This document shows, one piece after another, positions 19,201 to 30,473 of a stretch of 64,000 bases of DNA (position 1 is the first letter of the stretch; every line of letters begins with the position of its first letter). A program made the translations under genes and the position numbers. The notes below the pieces were generated by a model. The model saw only the letters and a list, made by a program, of their open reading frames with translations. It had not been told where the DNA came from and did not search any database. Source of the DNA: Aporrectodea caliginosa. Its lineage: Eukaryota > Annelida > Clitellata > Crassiclitellata > Lumbricidae. The stretch spans positions 457,001 to 521,000 of the forward strand of contig JACEVL010000031.1 of assembly GCA_020284085.1 (NCBI GenBank). Reading direction: 5' to 3'.

Positions 19201-20630
19201 GGGGACTAAACTTTTCGAATCGGGGAATCTCCAATTTCGATACATAGCGTTGTGAGGCCAGCGTTGTGATTGGCCGCAGTCGTAAAATGAACGCGGACTA
19301 TATATTTGTAGAGGTAACTGCTTCATAAGACGCATTATAGGATACTAGATGGATATCACAAAAACTTTGTTTTTACGGGCTGTTTTTTATTTCTGGTCAG
19401 TTTAACTTGCTGCTTGATTGCTTGATCCAAAGGCTAAAAAGTCAAATCTTGCGACGACTAATTCGAGGACTTACAATCATTCAATCATCCGTGAAACTTG
19501 GCAGATAGAGTCGCCCTCGCAGACACTTCATTCTATCATACTTTTTGAAAAATTTCAGCTCCCCAAAAAATTTAGCTTATAGAATCGGGGACTCAACTTT
19601 CGAATCGGGGAATCCCATTTTTCCGATCCGCAGCGTTGCCATTGGCCAGCGTTGCCATTGGCCGCAACAGAAACGGGTGCGCTGCCTCATTAAACGCATG
19701 CGAATGTTGTAAAATGAACGCGGACTATTTTCAGAGTAACGTTATAGGATACTAGATGGATATAGTAAAAACTTTGTTTTTACGGGCTGTATTTTATTTC
19801 TTCTTAGGCATAAAGCTTTATTCGATCTTCTTGAATTGCTTACTTAGAAGGGCACAAAGACGAAGCCAAAGTTTAGTTTTTAGTTTCTTTACGTTGATGT
19901 GTTCTAGTTTCATTATAGCAGCATGAGTTCACTTCTTCATCAGACAACCCAATTCTAACAACTTCATCTTTGTCAGAATCATGTTTCCCGCTTCTCCGTT
20001 CTACCGACTTCTCGCTTTTAATGCGTGCTCAGCTTCGTAGGGCTGTCAATGTAGTTACATAATGTCAAGAGACAGTTACCTCCGCCTACCATCTTCTTGA
20101 CTGAGTCTAGCGGCGTGTTTGGTCAGTACGCAGCCTATCATATTAACCCATCACAAATGCATAAATAAATATTATGTGTTTAACAGGTTCTGGTCAATCT
20201 TTACGCTGCTCACATGGATCCAAAGGTTTGGAAAGATCCGGAGATATTTCGACCGGAAAGATTTTTGGACAAGGATGGAAAAGTAATCGGCAGAGAAACC
20301 GTTATAACGTTTTCCCTTGGTTAGTAGTTGAAAACGATATTAAAACTTTATATTCCATAAATTCATACTTTTTGAAGAGCATTCTAAGAGGTGACTTGTT
20401 GAAATATTTATGCCTTTATATACTATTCGCTGATCCGTCATTATTTGCGGAGATCTTGCCTCAAGTTTTCGTTCAAAACTGCCATACAACTTGTCCGTCT
20501 GACTCTCAGTACTAGTTGTCGTAGTAGCAGTAGCAGCAGCAGTAGTAGTAGCAGTAATTGTAGCAGTAGTAGTAGTAGTAGTAATAGTAGTAGCAGCAGC
20601 AGCAGCAGTAGCAGTAGCAGTAGCAGTAGC

Positions 20631-20701
<71 letters not shown>

Positions 20702-21104
20702 CAGCAGTAGCAGTAGCAGTATCAGTAGTAGTAGTAGTCAATAATCACGATATTACGAAAAACCCATTTTCCGGCTGATCTAGAACCCGACAAGTGGTTT
20801 CTTCTCTCGGCCGACGTCACATGTATGAATTGCAATTATAGGGCTACTATGCTAGTAATAATTCATCCGCGAAGTCTTGATAAATTATGCAAATGTTTTA
20901 ATTCTTGTTTCAATAGGGCGGCGTTCTTGTCTTGGAGAAGTCTTGGCTCGTGCAGAGTTGTTTCTTATTCTCACTGGACTGGTGCAACGCTTTATCATAC
21001 GACCACCAGAGGGCCAGAACATTGTTGATGACAAACCCATTGAACCATTAATGATCGTACTGACTTCATCCGAATTTAACATACGACTGATCGCCAGAGA
21101 TTAA
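16225..21104 (+). CDS. Cytochrome P450, CYP2 clan, gene B (complete, 488 aa)
   Basis: ER-anchored monooxygenase of unknown substrate. Exons: 16225-16457, 17358-17476, 17989-18782, 20187-20319, 20917-21104 (1467 coding bases, GT-AG, in phase). The start is the ATG that aligns with those of genes C and D. A frame extending upstream to a GTG at 16195 is not used. Residues 5-20 form the hydrophobic anchor, followed by basic residues and the hinge [11 protein letters not shown]. The C-helix reads W128-KKY-H132, where most CYP2 enzymes have WxxxR. The I-helix is AGTDTT (293-298), the K-helix E350-ILR-353, then FRPERF (403-408), and the haem loop [11 protein letters not shown] has Cys431 as thiolate ligand. 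Length is normal for the clan. PAETL replaces the PAGTL of C and D. Introns are compact except intron 3, which holds a tandem duplication. Confidence 0.96.
19032..19805. repeat. About 375-400-bp tandem duplication in gene B intron 3
   Basis: Two diverged head-to-tail copies (about 19032-19405 and 19406-19805). Each contains GCTAAAAAGTCAAATCTTGC, a pair of GAATCGGGG motifs, GTAAAATGAACGCGGACTA and TTTTTACGGGCTGT. No coding potential is seen. Confidence 0.85.
20516..20742. repeat. (AGT/AGC)n trinucleotide array in gene B intron 4
   Basis: Mixed GTA, GCA and TAG trinucleotides with a pure AGT core (about 20632-20700). Poly-Ser and poly-Thr frames here are repeat artefacts. Confidence 0.92.
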
Positions 21105-21477
21105 ATGGCCTGACTGCGTGGTGAGTCTGGGCTGCATCTGAAACTTTCAAGCCAATGTGGAAGGGCTAGAACTGCTGTTGCCTAAAGCTGGTTCGCAGAC
21201 TTTGAGAAACCTTTTATGAATGATTATAGGCTATATTGCTCAGACTAATGATGTGTACGCAGCTGTATTGTAAATTGTGGGGAACCTACTGCTCAGACCT
21301 ACTATCAACTTACAATTTGGTTATCTGAAATATATTTTGTGACGTTTCAGGCATCTATGTATTTTCTGCTTTCTTATATAAATGGCATGGTCTTGGTGAG
21401 TTATAAACTGCTTCTGCTAGCGCAGGCAGCGGTTTTGTTGGCAACCTGAAGGATACTTTTACTTAGCCTACCTAGGT

Positions 21478-21966
21478 CAAGGATGGCGAACATAGACCCC
21501 ATAGTACGGGTGCCCAAAGTTGCGCGCACTCAAATTTTTTGGGCACACGGAATTTGGAACGTCCACCAAAATATGAAACTTAGAAATACAAAATCTCATA
21601 TTCCATAAAATCACATAGGCCTATTCCACAAAATCCACATATTCTTTCATGACTGGACTCTATTGCGAAAACCATCTTTGAAACAAATGTCCTTTATTCT
21701 ATTCTATTCTATTCTATTCCATTCTAATTCGTTGAAATAACATCTTTATTCTATTCTATTCTACTGTATTCTATTCTATTCTTTATTTTAAAACCACCAT
21801 GTCTTTTAATTCAATTTTTGTTACGTTTCGTCAATTAAAATCTGCATTGGAAAGGACCTAATTATTATTATATTATATTGCAAAATTCCAAGGGGAACGG
21901 GACGGTATTTTTATCATGTTTTTGCGGCATTTTGGCACTCACCTTAAAAAATGTTCTCCATCCCTG
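21478..21966. mobile_element. hAT-like MITE
   Basis: The termini CAAGGATGGCGAACAT (21478) and ATGTTCTCCATCCCTG (ending 21966) are inverted repeats. The flanking 8-mers ACCTAGGT and ACCTGGTT match at 6 of 8 positions, consistent with an old target duplication. It holds ATTCT pentanucleotide runs (about 21697-21783). No transposase is seen. Confidence 0.6.
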
Positions 21967-22330
21967 ACCTGGTTTTTAATACATACATGGACTCTTAGAG
22001 GCCTATTATATTATGGTTAATCCATGCATTACTGACAAATATCCAGGTTCCAGCTCATTTGTCATTGGTATCATTAAGAGAGATCTGTGTAGACGACATA
22101 TGGCTCGAAATGCGATGGCAACAGCCACAACAAAGACCACTAAATAATATCACAAAAATACCTTGCAATCGTTACACTGACTGATAGCTACGTACAGAAC
22201 ACAGAAGGGAATAGTCCTCGAGGTATTAAAATTTAAATCAGTTGACCTACATTGGCGCGTGGCTCACCACTTATGCAAACAAATCTTCGCTCGAGCTGCG
22301 GTTGAGTATGAAATCAAGATTATAAACTTG
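21967..22330. other. Intergenic, nothing recognised
   Basis: No coding frame, RNA gene or repeat that can be supported. Confidence 0.35.
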
Positions 22331-22944
22331 CGTACCCCTAGCTTTATAGCCTAGTCCACTTTTTGCGAAACGGAGAAAAACGATTTTTAAGATTATCTGA
22401 CGAAAATCTTTTGCTCTGTTTCATTAATGGCAATTCGGTTAAATATGGAACAAAGTTTTCCCTTAGTCCCTTATATTTGCAGCTGATTTTGTGATTGTGT
22501 AATTTGGCAAGATGTCTGCTTTAACATTGTTTAAGATCTCTCACTTTTGGCTATGGACATAGCACCGTATAATTCTTTTTCAGACCTCACTCGAACACGG
22601 TTATAAGTCCAGTCACGTGTTAAGATCTCTCACTGCTATTGGCTATGGACATAGCACCGTATAATTCTTTTTTCAGACCTCACTCGAACACGGTTATATC
22701 TCCAATTCACGTGATACAAAATTAATGATTCTATTGGATGACTGACTTGTTCCTCTGTAGCTTTGAGACACTGTCCAAATTTGTGGACATAGAGCTTTAT
22801 AGCACTCACAGATTCAGCTAAAGAAAGCGTCTCCAGTTAAGCTAGACTGTTCAGGACATAGCCCCTGTCATCCCGGTAACGGATATAGCGTTAGGTTGAT
22901 TTTTCAAAAAAGTGGACATAGAGCCTTATAGTTCTAGGGGTACG
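22331..22944. mobile_element. MITE with CGTACCCCTAG termini
   Basis: Inverted termini are CGTACCCCTAG (22331) and CTAGGGGTACG (ending 22944). The similarity continues inward through TTATAG and GTCCACTTTTT. The interior repeats GGACATAG followed by TATAG or TATAA several times (22554, 22645, 22783, 22914) and contains a tandem duplication of about 90 bp (22531-22712). No clear target duplication can be read, so the superfamily is unassigned. Confidence 0.65.
22531..22712. repeat. About 90-bp tandem duplication inside the MITE
   Basis: Two copies starting TTAAGATCTCTCAC at 22531 and 22620 share nearly all bases, with small indels. Confidence 0.88.
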
Positions 22945-23299
22945 AAAGGCCAACCTAGTGTGCGATATGGTGAAGCATTAACCCATTATCGACAGTATCA
23001 AAAGCAGCAAAGAGATTCGGTTAAATATGAACAGTTCCCTTTCCCTTGTAATTGCAGCTGATTTTGTGATTGTGAACAGCAAGATGTCTGCTTTAACATT
23101 GTTTATTATATTTTGTGTGCTACTTATTTATTCCAGTAAACCTTAAACCTGTGCATATCTGGGCATTGTATTACTCGGACAGACCACATGAGCAGCCACC
23201 TAGCGACTTATATCTTAACTTTATTCCTAATTGGGATTATGATAATAAACTTCATTTAGGCTGGGCTCAGCTAGTCTCCGGTCCCTACATTTAAACTCT

Positions 23300-23880
23300 C
23301 TACCTGCTAAAGTTGTACGGTACTTGATTAACTCCTTGTGCTTTTAGATAATACTTAGTTACAGGGTATAAGAGTTTTGTGTCACGAGGTTTCAGTTCAG
23401 CAGTGTGCATTGTATAGTAATAATTATGACAATCACAATTGTGACTTGTTCGAAGGTTTTAAACTAGGATTATGCATACTCTTAATAATATGTTGTCTGC
23501 ATTTGTATGTGTTTGCTTCCCAACAGGATAAATGGATTATTAACATTAATAAATGGTCATGAGACTGGTTTGTTAATTGGTAATAATAGGCCTACTTTGT
23601 ACTTGCTTTTAAATCATGTATATTACATTATTATGATCTTATGATTAGATTAGCATTATTTGGGTGACTTGCGAGATGAGTCCTATGAGACTTCACCGGT
23701 TGCCCACCACTCAGTTTGTATACTTTGTGTATTGTGATTTTGGTTTAGTTGCTGGTGAATAAACTATTTACTTACTTACTTACTTACTTACTCTACTTAC
23801 TTACTTACTTACTTACTTACTCACTCACTCACTTCACTCACTCACTTCACTCACTTACTTACTTACTTACTTACTTACCT
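23300..23880 (+). mobile_element. LINE 3' end with (ACTT)n tail, copy 1
   Basis: The sequence from CTGCTAAAGTTGTAC through GTGAATAAACTATT to a long ACTT/ACTC array (about 23764-23880) matches the 3' part of the LINE at 26455-27545. Only 3' UTR remains here. Confidence 0.7.
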
Positions 23881-24239
23881 TCTGATGTTCACAACTCTCT
23901 TATTCATTATCATATGTGTCGTGTTCGTCTCTGGGGCGTTGCCCTTTCCACGACATTTTGCCAGTTGTCTCTATTCCGGGCTCTTCTCCAGGCTGTGTGT
24001 AACCTAAGTCCAGTGGATCCAGGTCAGCTTTCGTTATTCTATTCTATTCTGTTCTATTCTATTTACGGATTTCTAAATCGCCTCTCAAAGTATAAACTAT
24101 TCAGCGGCGCTACCAGTGCGAAGAACCCCTCAAAAAGAAAAGTCTTAAGACAACTCGCGCAGTGAAACTGCAGTGCCCCCCAGATAACATCACAGCGCGA
24201 GTTATAGCAGGAAGGTCATTCACACAGAAAAGGGCCAAC

Positions 24240-24745
24240 AGAGGCATAGGTGTAGGAGGCTGAATGCACTCCCCCGGACAAAATGACTCCGGAAGTGTTT
24301 TTATCTTAGTATATAATAACTGCATAACCTAGGAAGAATCAACTCCCCATTCAATTTGTCCTAGGAAGAATCATATAATAACTGCAGAGTTAATCGATAC
24401 TAGGACAAAAGCACTCCACCCCGAAATAAACACTCCGGCAGTGTTTTCGTTCAAGATCGGACCAAATGACTTGTGGAGTTGATTCTTCCAAAATGACTTG
24501 TGGAGTTGATTCTTTCTAGGACAAATTGAGGTGAACAATAATTATTATCGGGGTGCGTAAGTTTACTGGCGTTTCACGGCATGCTGCGCGGAAAGTATCA
24601 CGCTTTCAAATGACTACACTAACCCTAACCCTGACCCTAACCGACGCTCACAAAATCTATGCGCCCCGATTCTAAAATTAATGTTTACCCATTTATATTT
24701 TGGTTCCAGGAAGAATCAACTCCACCATTCAATTTGTTCTAGGAA
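24240..24745. repeat. Repeat zone built on AGGAAGAATCAACTCC
   Basis: The motif AGGAAGAATCAACTCC and its complement GGAGTTGATTCTT recur at about 24331, 24476, 24501 and 24709. They resume at 26241 and 26270 after the hAT insertion at 24746-26200, together with TTCAATTTGTCCT and CTCC..AGTGTTTT motifs. The zone therefore continued to about 26440 before the hAT element split it. Origin unknown. Confidence 0.6.
24619..24642 (+). repeat. Short telomere-like (CCCTAA) tract
   Basis: About four CCCTAA-type units with one variant (CCCTGA). This interstitial tract is consistent with a TTAGGG-telomere animal but is too short to mean more. Confidence 0.6.
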
Positions 24746-26200
24746 CAGTGGTTAAATTCAGCCGGGTCTTGCCGGGTCTGAGATCCGGCACCTCGGATTT
24801 CAGACCCGGCACCTCTGATCTGAGATCCGCCACCTGCATTGTGAGACCCGCCACCCGAATTATGAGATCCGCCACCTAAAAAAGGAGACCCGCCACACAA
24901 AATCAAATTAACCTATTCGTCAGCCTTACATAGCGTTTCAATATTCACTAGCATTATAGAAAACGTCTGCTGCCTGTGTGTTTATTTAAGTCGACCGCTC
25001 TCCCTCTCCCTCTCTCCCTCTCTGTATGTCTGCCTGTCTGTCTGAGTTCAAATTAATGTATTTTAATCGCCGCCCGCTGGTATCGTGTTTCCGATTTCCA
25101 CTCAGTGTATAAGGATGTCACAGTTTGTTTTCTTCATTAATGACTCACTTGCGGAAGACTTAGCTGGAATCGGTGTGAAAATCTCAATTAGGCTAGCACG
25201 TCCTTTGATTAGTTACGCACGCAAAAGGTCCTGCAAGATGTGAGTTTTGTGTTTTACTGTTAGGGCATTATCAAGGTAAGTAAGGTAACTGGGGTTCTAC
25301 CCGAATGGCCGAAACCCAATTCTCTGATGAACTGATGATGAGTTAGATCAGTCATGGACAACTTTTTTTAAAGAGGGCCACCCTAAGATTTTCAGGGCAG
25401 CTCAGACAAGGGCACGTTTTTGCAGATTCATTTGCCCCAGAAAATGAGATAATATTAATTTTATTCAAACTAAATATTATTGGAGAATAGCCGTTAAAGT
25501 AAATGAAGATAGTTTTATGATGAAAACGTAATTACCCTAATTACATACAGTCCTACACTGCAATAAAACACAAAAATTTATATGTTTATTCAGTTGTAAA
25601 AACACATTAAGCAGCTAGTCGTATACAATGTTGTCTTGTTTCACTCGGAGAGTTGATAACATTGATGACTGAGTAGTAATTTAAAACTAGTTGACAAGAC
25701 TAGCGGCCGGATTCTTAATAAATAAGAAACAGATGTTTTAATGTCAGCCTACATGCAGAAATACAAACATTGCTGTAGGGCTGGATGAAAGATTCCCAAG
25801 TGCCAGGGACAATGCTAATATAAGTCATGTCAAGAGCCGGTTTAAAGGTCTATACAGGGCCCTGGGCCCCGCGGGCCGTATGTTGCCCACCTTTGAGTTA
25901 GATGAAGTGATGAACTGATAATGCAATACAAAATTTTCACAAGGAAAAAGCACAGGAGAAAGCACAGTTTTAAAGCTGTCAGCATCAGCTTTTCTGCAAA
26001 AGTTAGCATTGATGTATGATGCTGTAGAAGAACAAAGTGAACTATCAGAGTCATTGCAGGCAGAATCCATTCACCTGCATAAGGCTAATCGCGACTTATT
26101 ACCAGACAGATATCGGTTATACATTCGCCAGTTAGGCTTAAGGTTTAAATTCGTAAAGACTTGGAGACCCGGCACCCCTGGATGAGCAATTTAACCACTG
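24746..26200. mobile_element. hAT-type element with nested second hAT element
   Basis: Inverted termini CAGTGGTTAAATT (24746) and AATTTAACCACTG (ending 26200) are flanked by 8-mers TCTAGGAA and CCTAGGAA (7 of 8 identical). A subterminal array of GAGACCCGCCACC/GAGATCCGGCACC units (about 24757-24900) has a single copy at the other end (26163). A second element lies inside at 25349-25895. Without it the element would be about 0.9 kb, non-autonomous. Confidence 0.85.
25349..25895. mobile_element. Nested hAT-type MITE
   Basis: The ends CAGTCATGGACAAC (25349) and GTTGCCCACCTTTG (ending 25895) are imperfect inverted repeats. They are flanked by a perfect 8-bp duplication, AGTTAGAT (25341-25348 and 25896-25903). 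It lies wholly within the element 24746-26200, so it inserted later. Confidence 0.82.
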
Positions 26201-26454
26201 CCTAGGAAGAATTAACGAAACAAGTCATTGGTACCCAGGAAGAATCAACTCCCCATTCAATTTGTCCTAGGAAGAATCAACTCCACTGGAGTGTCTATTC
26301 ACCAACAGGAGTGTTTTAATTCTAGTAACAATACACTCCACCGGTCAATTATTCCGAGTAAGAATTAACTCCACCAGTCAATATATCCTGGTATAAATAG
26401 ACCCTAGAGTGTTTAAACAGGAGAGTCTATTCAGACAACTACATAGGCACGATG

Positions 26455-27545
26455 CTGTGCTGTGGCAGTCCAATACCGTGGTATCTTAAAAGATTTATTT
26501 TTTGCATTAATTTACCCTCACCTGTTGTATGGGGTGGAAATTTATTCTGCTGCAAGCAAGTCTGCTTTTTTTCTCTTAAATATTTGTATTAACCGTATCC
26601 TACGTACATTGCAATGTGCCCCTCTTAGTACACCTGTTGCTGATCTATACCGAAACTATAATCTTCTTCCGATAGCAGAACTACGTAAATTTCAGGTATT
26701 ATGATTGTGTTGTTCATAAATGTGTTCATAAATTGGATGTTCCATTTATATTTCATGATTATTTTAAAATTAATGCTGATGTTCATTCCCATTATCATTC
26801 CCATTATCTAATCTTTCTTTTAACTATTACCTTAATCTCATATTTGCATAGATGTCTGTTTTATTGCATTTTATGATATTTTTGACATTTGTGATTTTTG
26901 TGATTTGTGATTCAATCTGATGTTCCCGCAGTGCGTTTGCAGGCGGTTCAATAAAGCACGTACTTACTTACTTACTTACTATTATACATGGAACAGTAAT
27001 AATACTTTCATACCTAAGTTTTTCTCTACAAAAGGACTGAGAACAACTCGCTATTGTGGTGCCAAAGGGTGGCATGAACTTCCAAGCCATATTAGAAATA
27101 TAGCTTCAATTAGACATTTTAAACATATGCTAAAGTTGCACTTGATTAACTCCTTGTGCCTGTAGGCCTAGATGTTATAGGGTATATGAGTTTTGTATCG
27201 TGAGGTTTCAGTTCAGTGCATTATATAGTAATAGGATAGTCACAATTGTGGCTTGTTTAAAGTCTTTAAAGCTTTAAAGTACTCCTAAGTTGTATGTGTT
27301 TGCTTCCCAGTTGGAAAAAATGGATTATTAACAATTGTCATGAGACTGGTTTGTTAAAATAATGGTACCAGTATTTTGTACTTGCTCTTTTAAAACGTGT
27401 ATTACGCCAGCATTATTAGGGTGACCGACGAGATGAGTCCTATGTGACTTAACCGGTAGCCCACCACTCGGTTTGTAAAATTTATGTATTGTGATTTTGC
27501 TTTATTTTGTGGTGAATAAACTACTTACTTACTTACTTACTTACT
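26455..27545 (+). mobile_element. LINE (CR1/L2-like RT C-terminus) with (ACTT)n tail, copy 2
   Basis: Frames give the end of a reverse transcriptase: FFALIYPHLLYGVEIY near 26500, IRNIL-type residues, then a frameshift to LDVPFIFHDYF near 26735. After an interruption it continues with CGAKGWHELPSHIRN near 27060 and a LINE-type C-terminus ending near 27165. The 3' UTR ends GTGAATAAACTACTTACTT with an ACTT array to 27545. A short piece (about 26808-26980) ending GTTCAATAAAGCACG plus ACTT repeats is inserted in the coding part, evidently the tail of another LINE copy. Confidence 0.75.
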
Positions 27546-30473
27546 ACTACTCGAAGGTCATGACGGTCTAATGAGCGGAGAGGACACCAAAGGCACTTGA
27601 GCAAGGATTCTTGGCACTTGAGATAGGTCGCTTGATAAGATCACACAGGTAAAAATAATGGAGCTTGACCTAAAAACACTTTGCAGGTAAGAAAGAGTAT
27701 TTTAAGCTGATTCTGCGCAGTTAAGGGAAGCTATCACGTTTTGTTAGTGATACGCAGTATTCTCCTGAGGCGGTGATGCCTCAGGAGAATAGGCCTACTC
27801 ATTGAAGGGCATCACACTTCTTATCCAGATCCACAATGAGACTGTCTTTCGCTCTAAACTGAAAAAGCTAGGCCTAGCTCTTCCAGTCAACTTATTGCCC
27901 TTAATATTTGCCCGGCTTCAACGTACACTTCAGGCGTTTGTAAGGTGAGTTTAATTTTACAGTTCTATTGTATTATATTATTATAGTATTGTATAGAGGG
28001 GCTCCCAGCCTAGCCTCGGCTTCTAGCCACACAAGTCATGCAGCGTAGCCTGCCATGAGTATTAAATTGACAGCTGTCCTTGGCAGGTAAACTTTAACAC
28101 TTTTAACCATAACCATCTTTAACCATAACCATAACTTTTACGACTAGCACTTTTAGTAAACTCTCGTCGTTAGAGTGTTAAGGTTGTTTTTATGTCTATT
28201 TCTAAAGGCCAGTCGCGCCCTAGATTTGGCTGATCATTGGGAGACATCCGAACAGAATGAGGGGCTCGCTGACTGCCATATTCATGTTGTCGCAACGCAT
28301 ATATATATATTATATACTGCGTGCCTAGCCTATTTACATACTTGTAGATACATGTGTAATATATATATATATATACAAACACATACATACCTATATATAT
28401 ACATACATAGGCTACATATATTGAGTTGAAATAAATGTATTTTCCCGTTGTTTATCAATGCGTTTTCAATGAGTCTTTGAGACTGCGCGCAAACTGAATT
28501 GTTGTCAGATTGTTAAAATTTAACCTGGTTTGATACTAAATTTTGTTCGGAGGTAAGCAGACATCATTGTAATTGTAATCGTAAACGTCAAACTTCTAAA
28601 ACACCACTAGGCTAGAGCGCCAAACGTAAAGCACGATTGCGTCAGGACGGATAGGTTTTCCATAGAGTAGTCAGAAGGAGGTCCAGGGGTTCAAATCAAG
28701 AGAGGACTCACTGTGGGCTCATATGGACATGTTAGATGTTTATATTTTGATCTCGTGGGTACTATTCCGTACGTTACGTTGTCAATGTCTGATGCGTTTT
28801 GTACCACATTCTCATATATTAATAATCACTCTCAAAACCTTAACCATAATGAAAAAGTGTGGAAACATCTCCGGGTTCTGTTGTAGCATTCCTTTCCCAC
28901 AGGTTACCTAAATATTAAGTATTAATTTTAATAAGGCCTTCGTATTCTACCATAGCAATTACAGTGTAATCTCCAACTAATTATATTGTCAGTGAAAAAT
29001 GATCAATAAATAACTCGGTAAATTCTGTTTGGATTGTCGATGATTTTAATCTGAATAATCATACCTGCATTTCTCCTGAGTATGGCTTCATACAGGCTCA
29101 TGAGCCAGCCATACATCAATCAATCAATCAATATTCGTTTGAATATAATGTTGACAGTTGCAACTAAATAATAGATAACAGTACAGTTTGCACCTCTTTT
29201 CACGGCGATAGGCCAGCTGGAACCAACAGGTCAGCCCGCCCGAGACATTCTCATTAGTTTTAATACATGCATACTAATATAGAGGAGTCGTGGTATAAAG
29301 TTGCGGTCGTCCATTTGCACGCTTGCTCTCTGGTCTTCAGTGCCTCAATGCTTCTTAGTCGAAATGAGTATCAACATTTTTAATTCATAGTCCACAGAAG
29401 GAGTCTGATGCAATCGTACATTTTCCGATTAATGTACATGTTAGTGTACTTTTAGTTTATATTTTTCCGTAAGGAAATTGTTTCAACAGAATAGTAATAC
29501 TAACTGCAAGTATTCATTCATTCATTTCAGATATTTATATAGCGCCCCTTCAAGATTTCTATTCAGAGGCGCTCCCGACTACAGCGCGGACACTGAATCG
29601 GAGTTTCACGCCGAAGCGCATGAGCAATTGCGAGTGAAGGACTTGCCCAGGTATGTGTATGTACATGCTTATAATCAACTTTCGTTACTATTCGGCAGTG
29701 CGTTGGGTCTATAATTAATCCAGCGAACGTGGGTTCACGGCTGTTGGGAGGATTGGTTTCTTTTCCGAGCAGGAGGTGTATGCGTGCCTGCCATTTTTCA
29801 GATTTGTTGAACGTGAGCGCGTAATAACTAAATAAATATCCTGTAAATTCAAAAATAATTGTCACCACAAATAAGACGCATAGCCTACAATCCTGTGACT
29901 AAATTCATATGGGGTGGGACGCGAATATGAATTAATTTGACATCAATTTCTTTGTTACTGGGACTAGTTACTGTAATAGTCTAGCTTGTTTCTGATGTCC
30001 ATCCATTAAACTGTATGGACTTTAAGTTCAAACGCTGGTCAAATCATCTGCCTTGCCGTCTGCTCTTCCCACCGGCAGTGTACTTACTGTTGCTGAGTTA
30101 CTCAGGGAGTGTCAGTAGAGCAGAAATCTTGAAATAAATGTCAGCTTTGGCAGGAATTTGAGCCTCTGATGTCCATGACAATCCAGCTGAATCCAACAGG
30201 TTAACCATAAGACTATCAAGCACCCTTATATTCAACAATATAAGGAGACTACAAAAACAACTCCACCACTGATCGTATTCTATCAGTGCCAGTCCCAAGC
30301 CTGAATAAAGGAGAAGGGCGACGCTAATGGTCTTTGTTACCACACAGTGGTCGTTAAACAGTAAACAAGCAAGCAACATAAAATATCAAATGGAAATATA
30401 ACGTTAAACTTGTCTAATATATTTTATTCAGATTTCCGGATTGCCTATCACTTGATTCGTAGATAAGGATAAA
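27546..30473. other. Upstream flank of gene C
   Basis: No gene is recognised. About 27880-29060 is the duplicate of 38510-39660 in the gene D block, and 29190-29480 matches 42430-42770. Microsatellites of the ATAC/TATA type occur at about 28300-28425 and (ATCA)n at 29118-29130. A CR1-like tail on the - strand sits at 29513-29600 (CATTCATTCATT, then GCGCCCC). Confidence 0.5.
29513..29600 (-). mobile_element. CR1-like LINE 3' end
   Basis: Read on the - strand: GGGGCGCTATATAAATATCT then ATGAATGAATGAAT, the same kind of ending as the CR1 copies at 7290-7323 and 44470-44500. The 5' limit is uncertain. Confidence 0.5.

Noticed and set aside
20174..20515. 113-residue + strand frame
   Set aside because: Reads gene B exon 4 in a different frame and runs into the intron; the in-phase P450 reading is clearly correct.
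20340..20744. Poly-Ser (+) and poly-Thr (-) frames
   Set aside because: Simple AGT/AGC repeat inside a P450 intron.
23764..23880. CRISPR-like or satellite array
   Set aside because: Simple ACTT tetranucleotide tail of a LINE; no spacer structure anywhere in the window.
28170..28429. Tyr/Ile/His-rich small frames
   Set aside because: ATAT/ACAT microsatellite translations in intergenic DNA.
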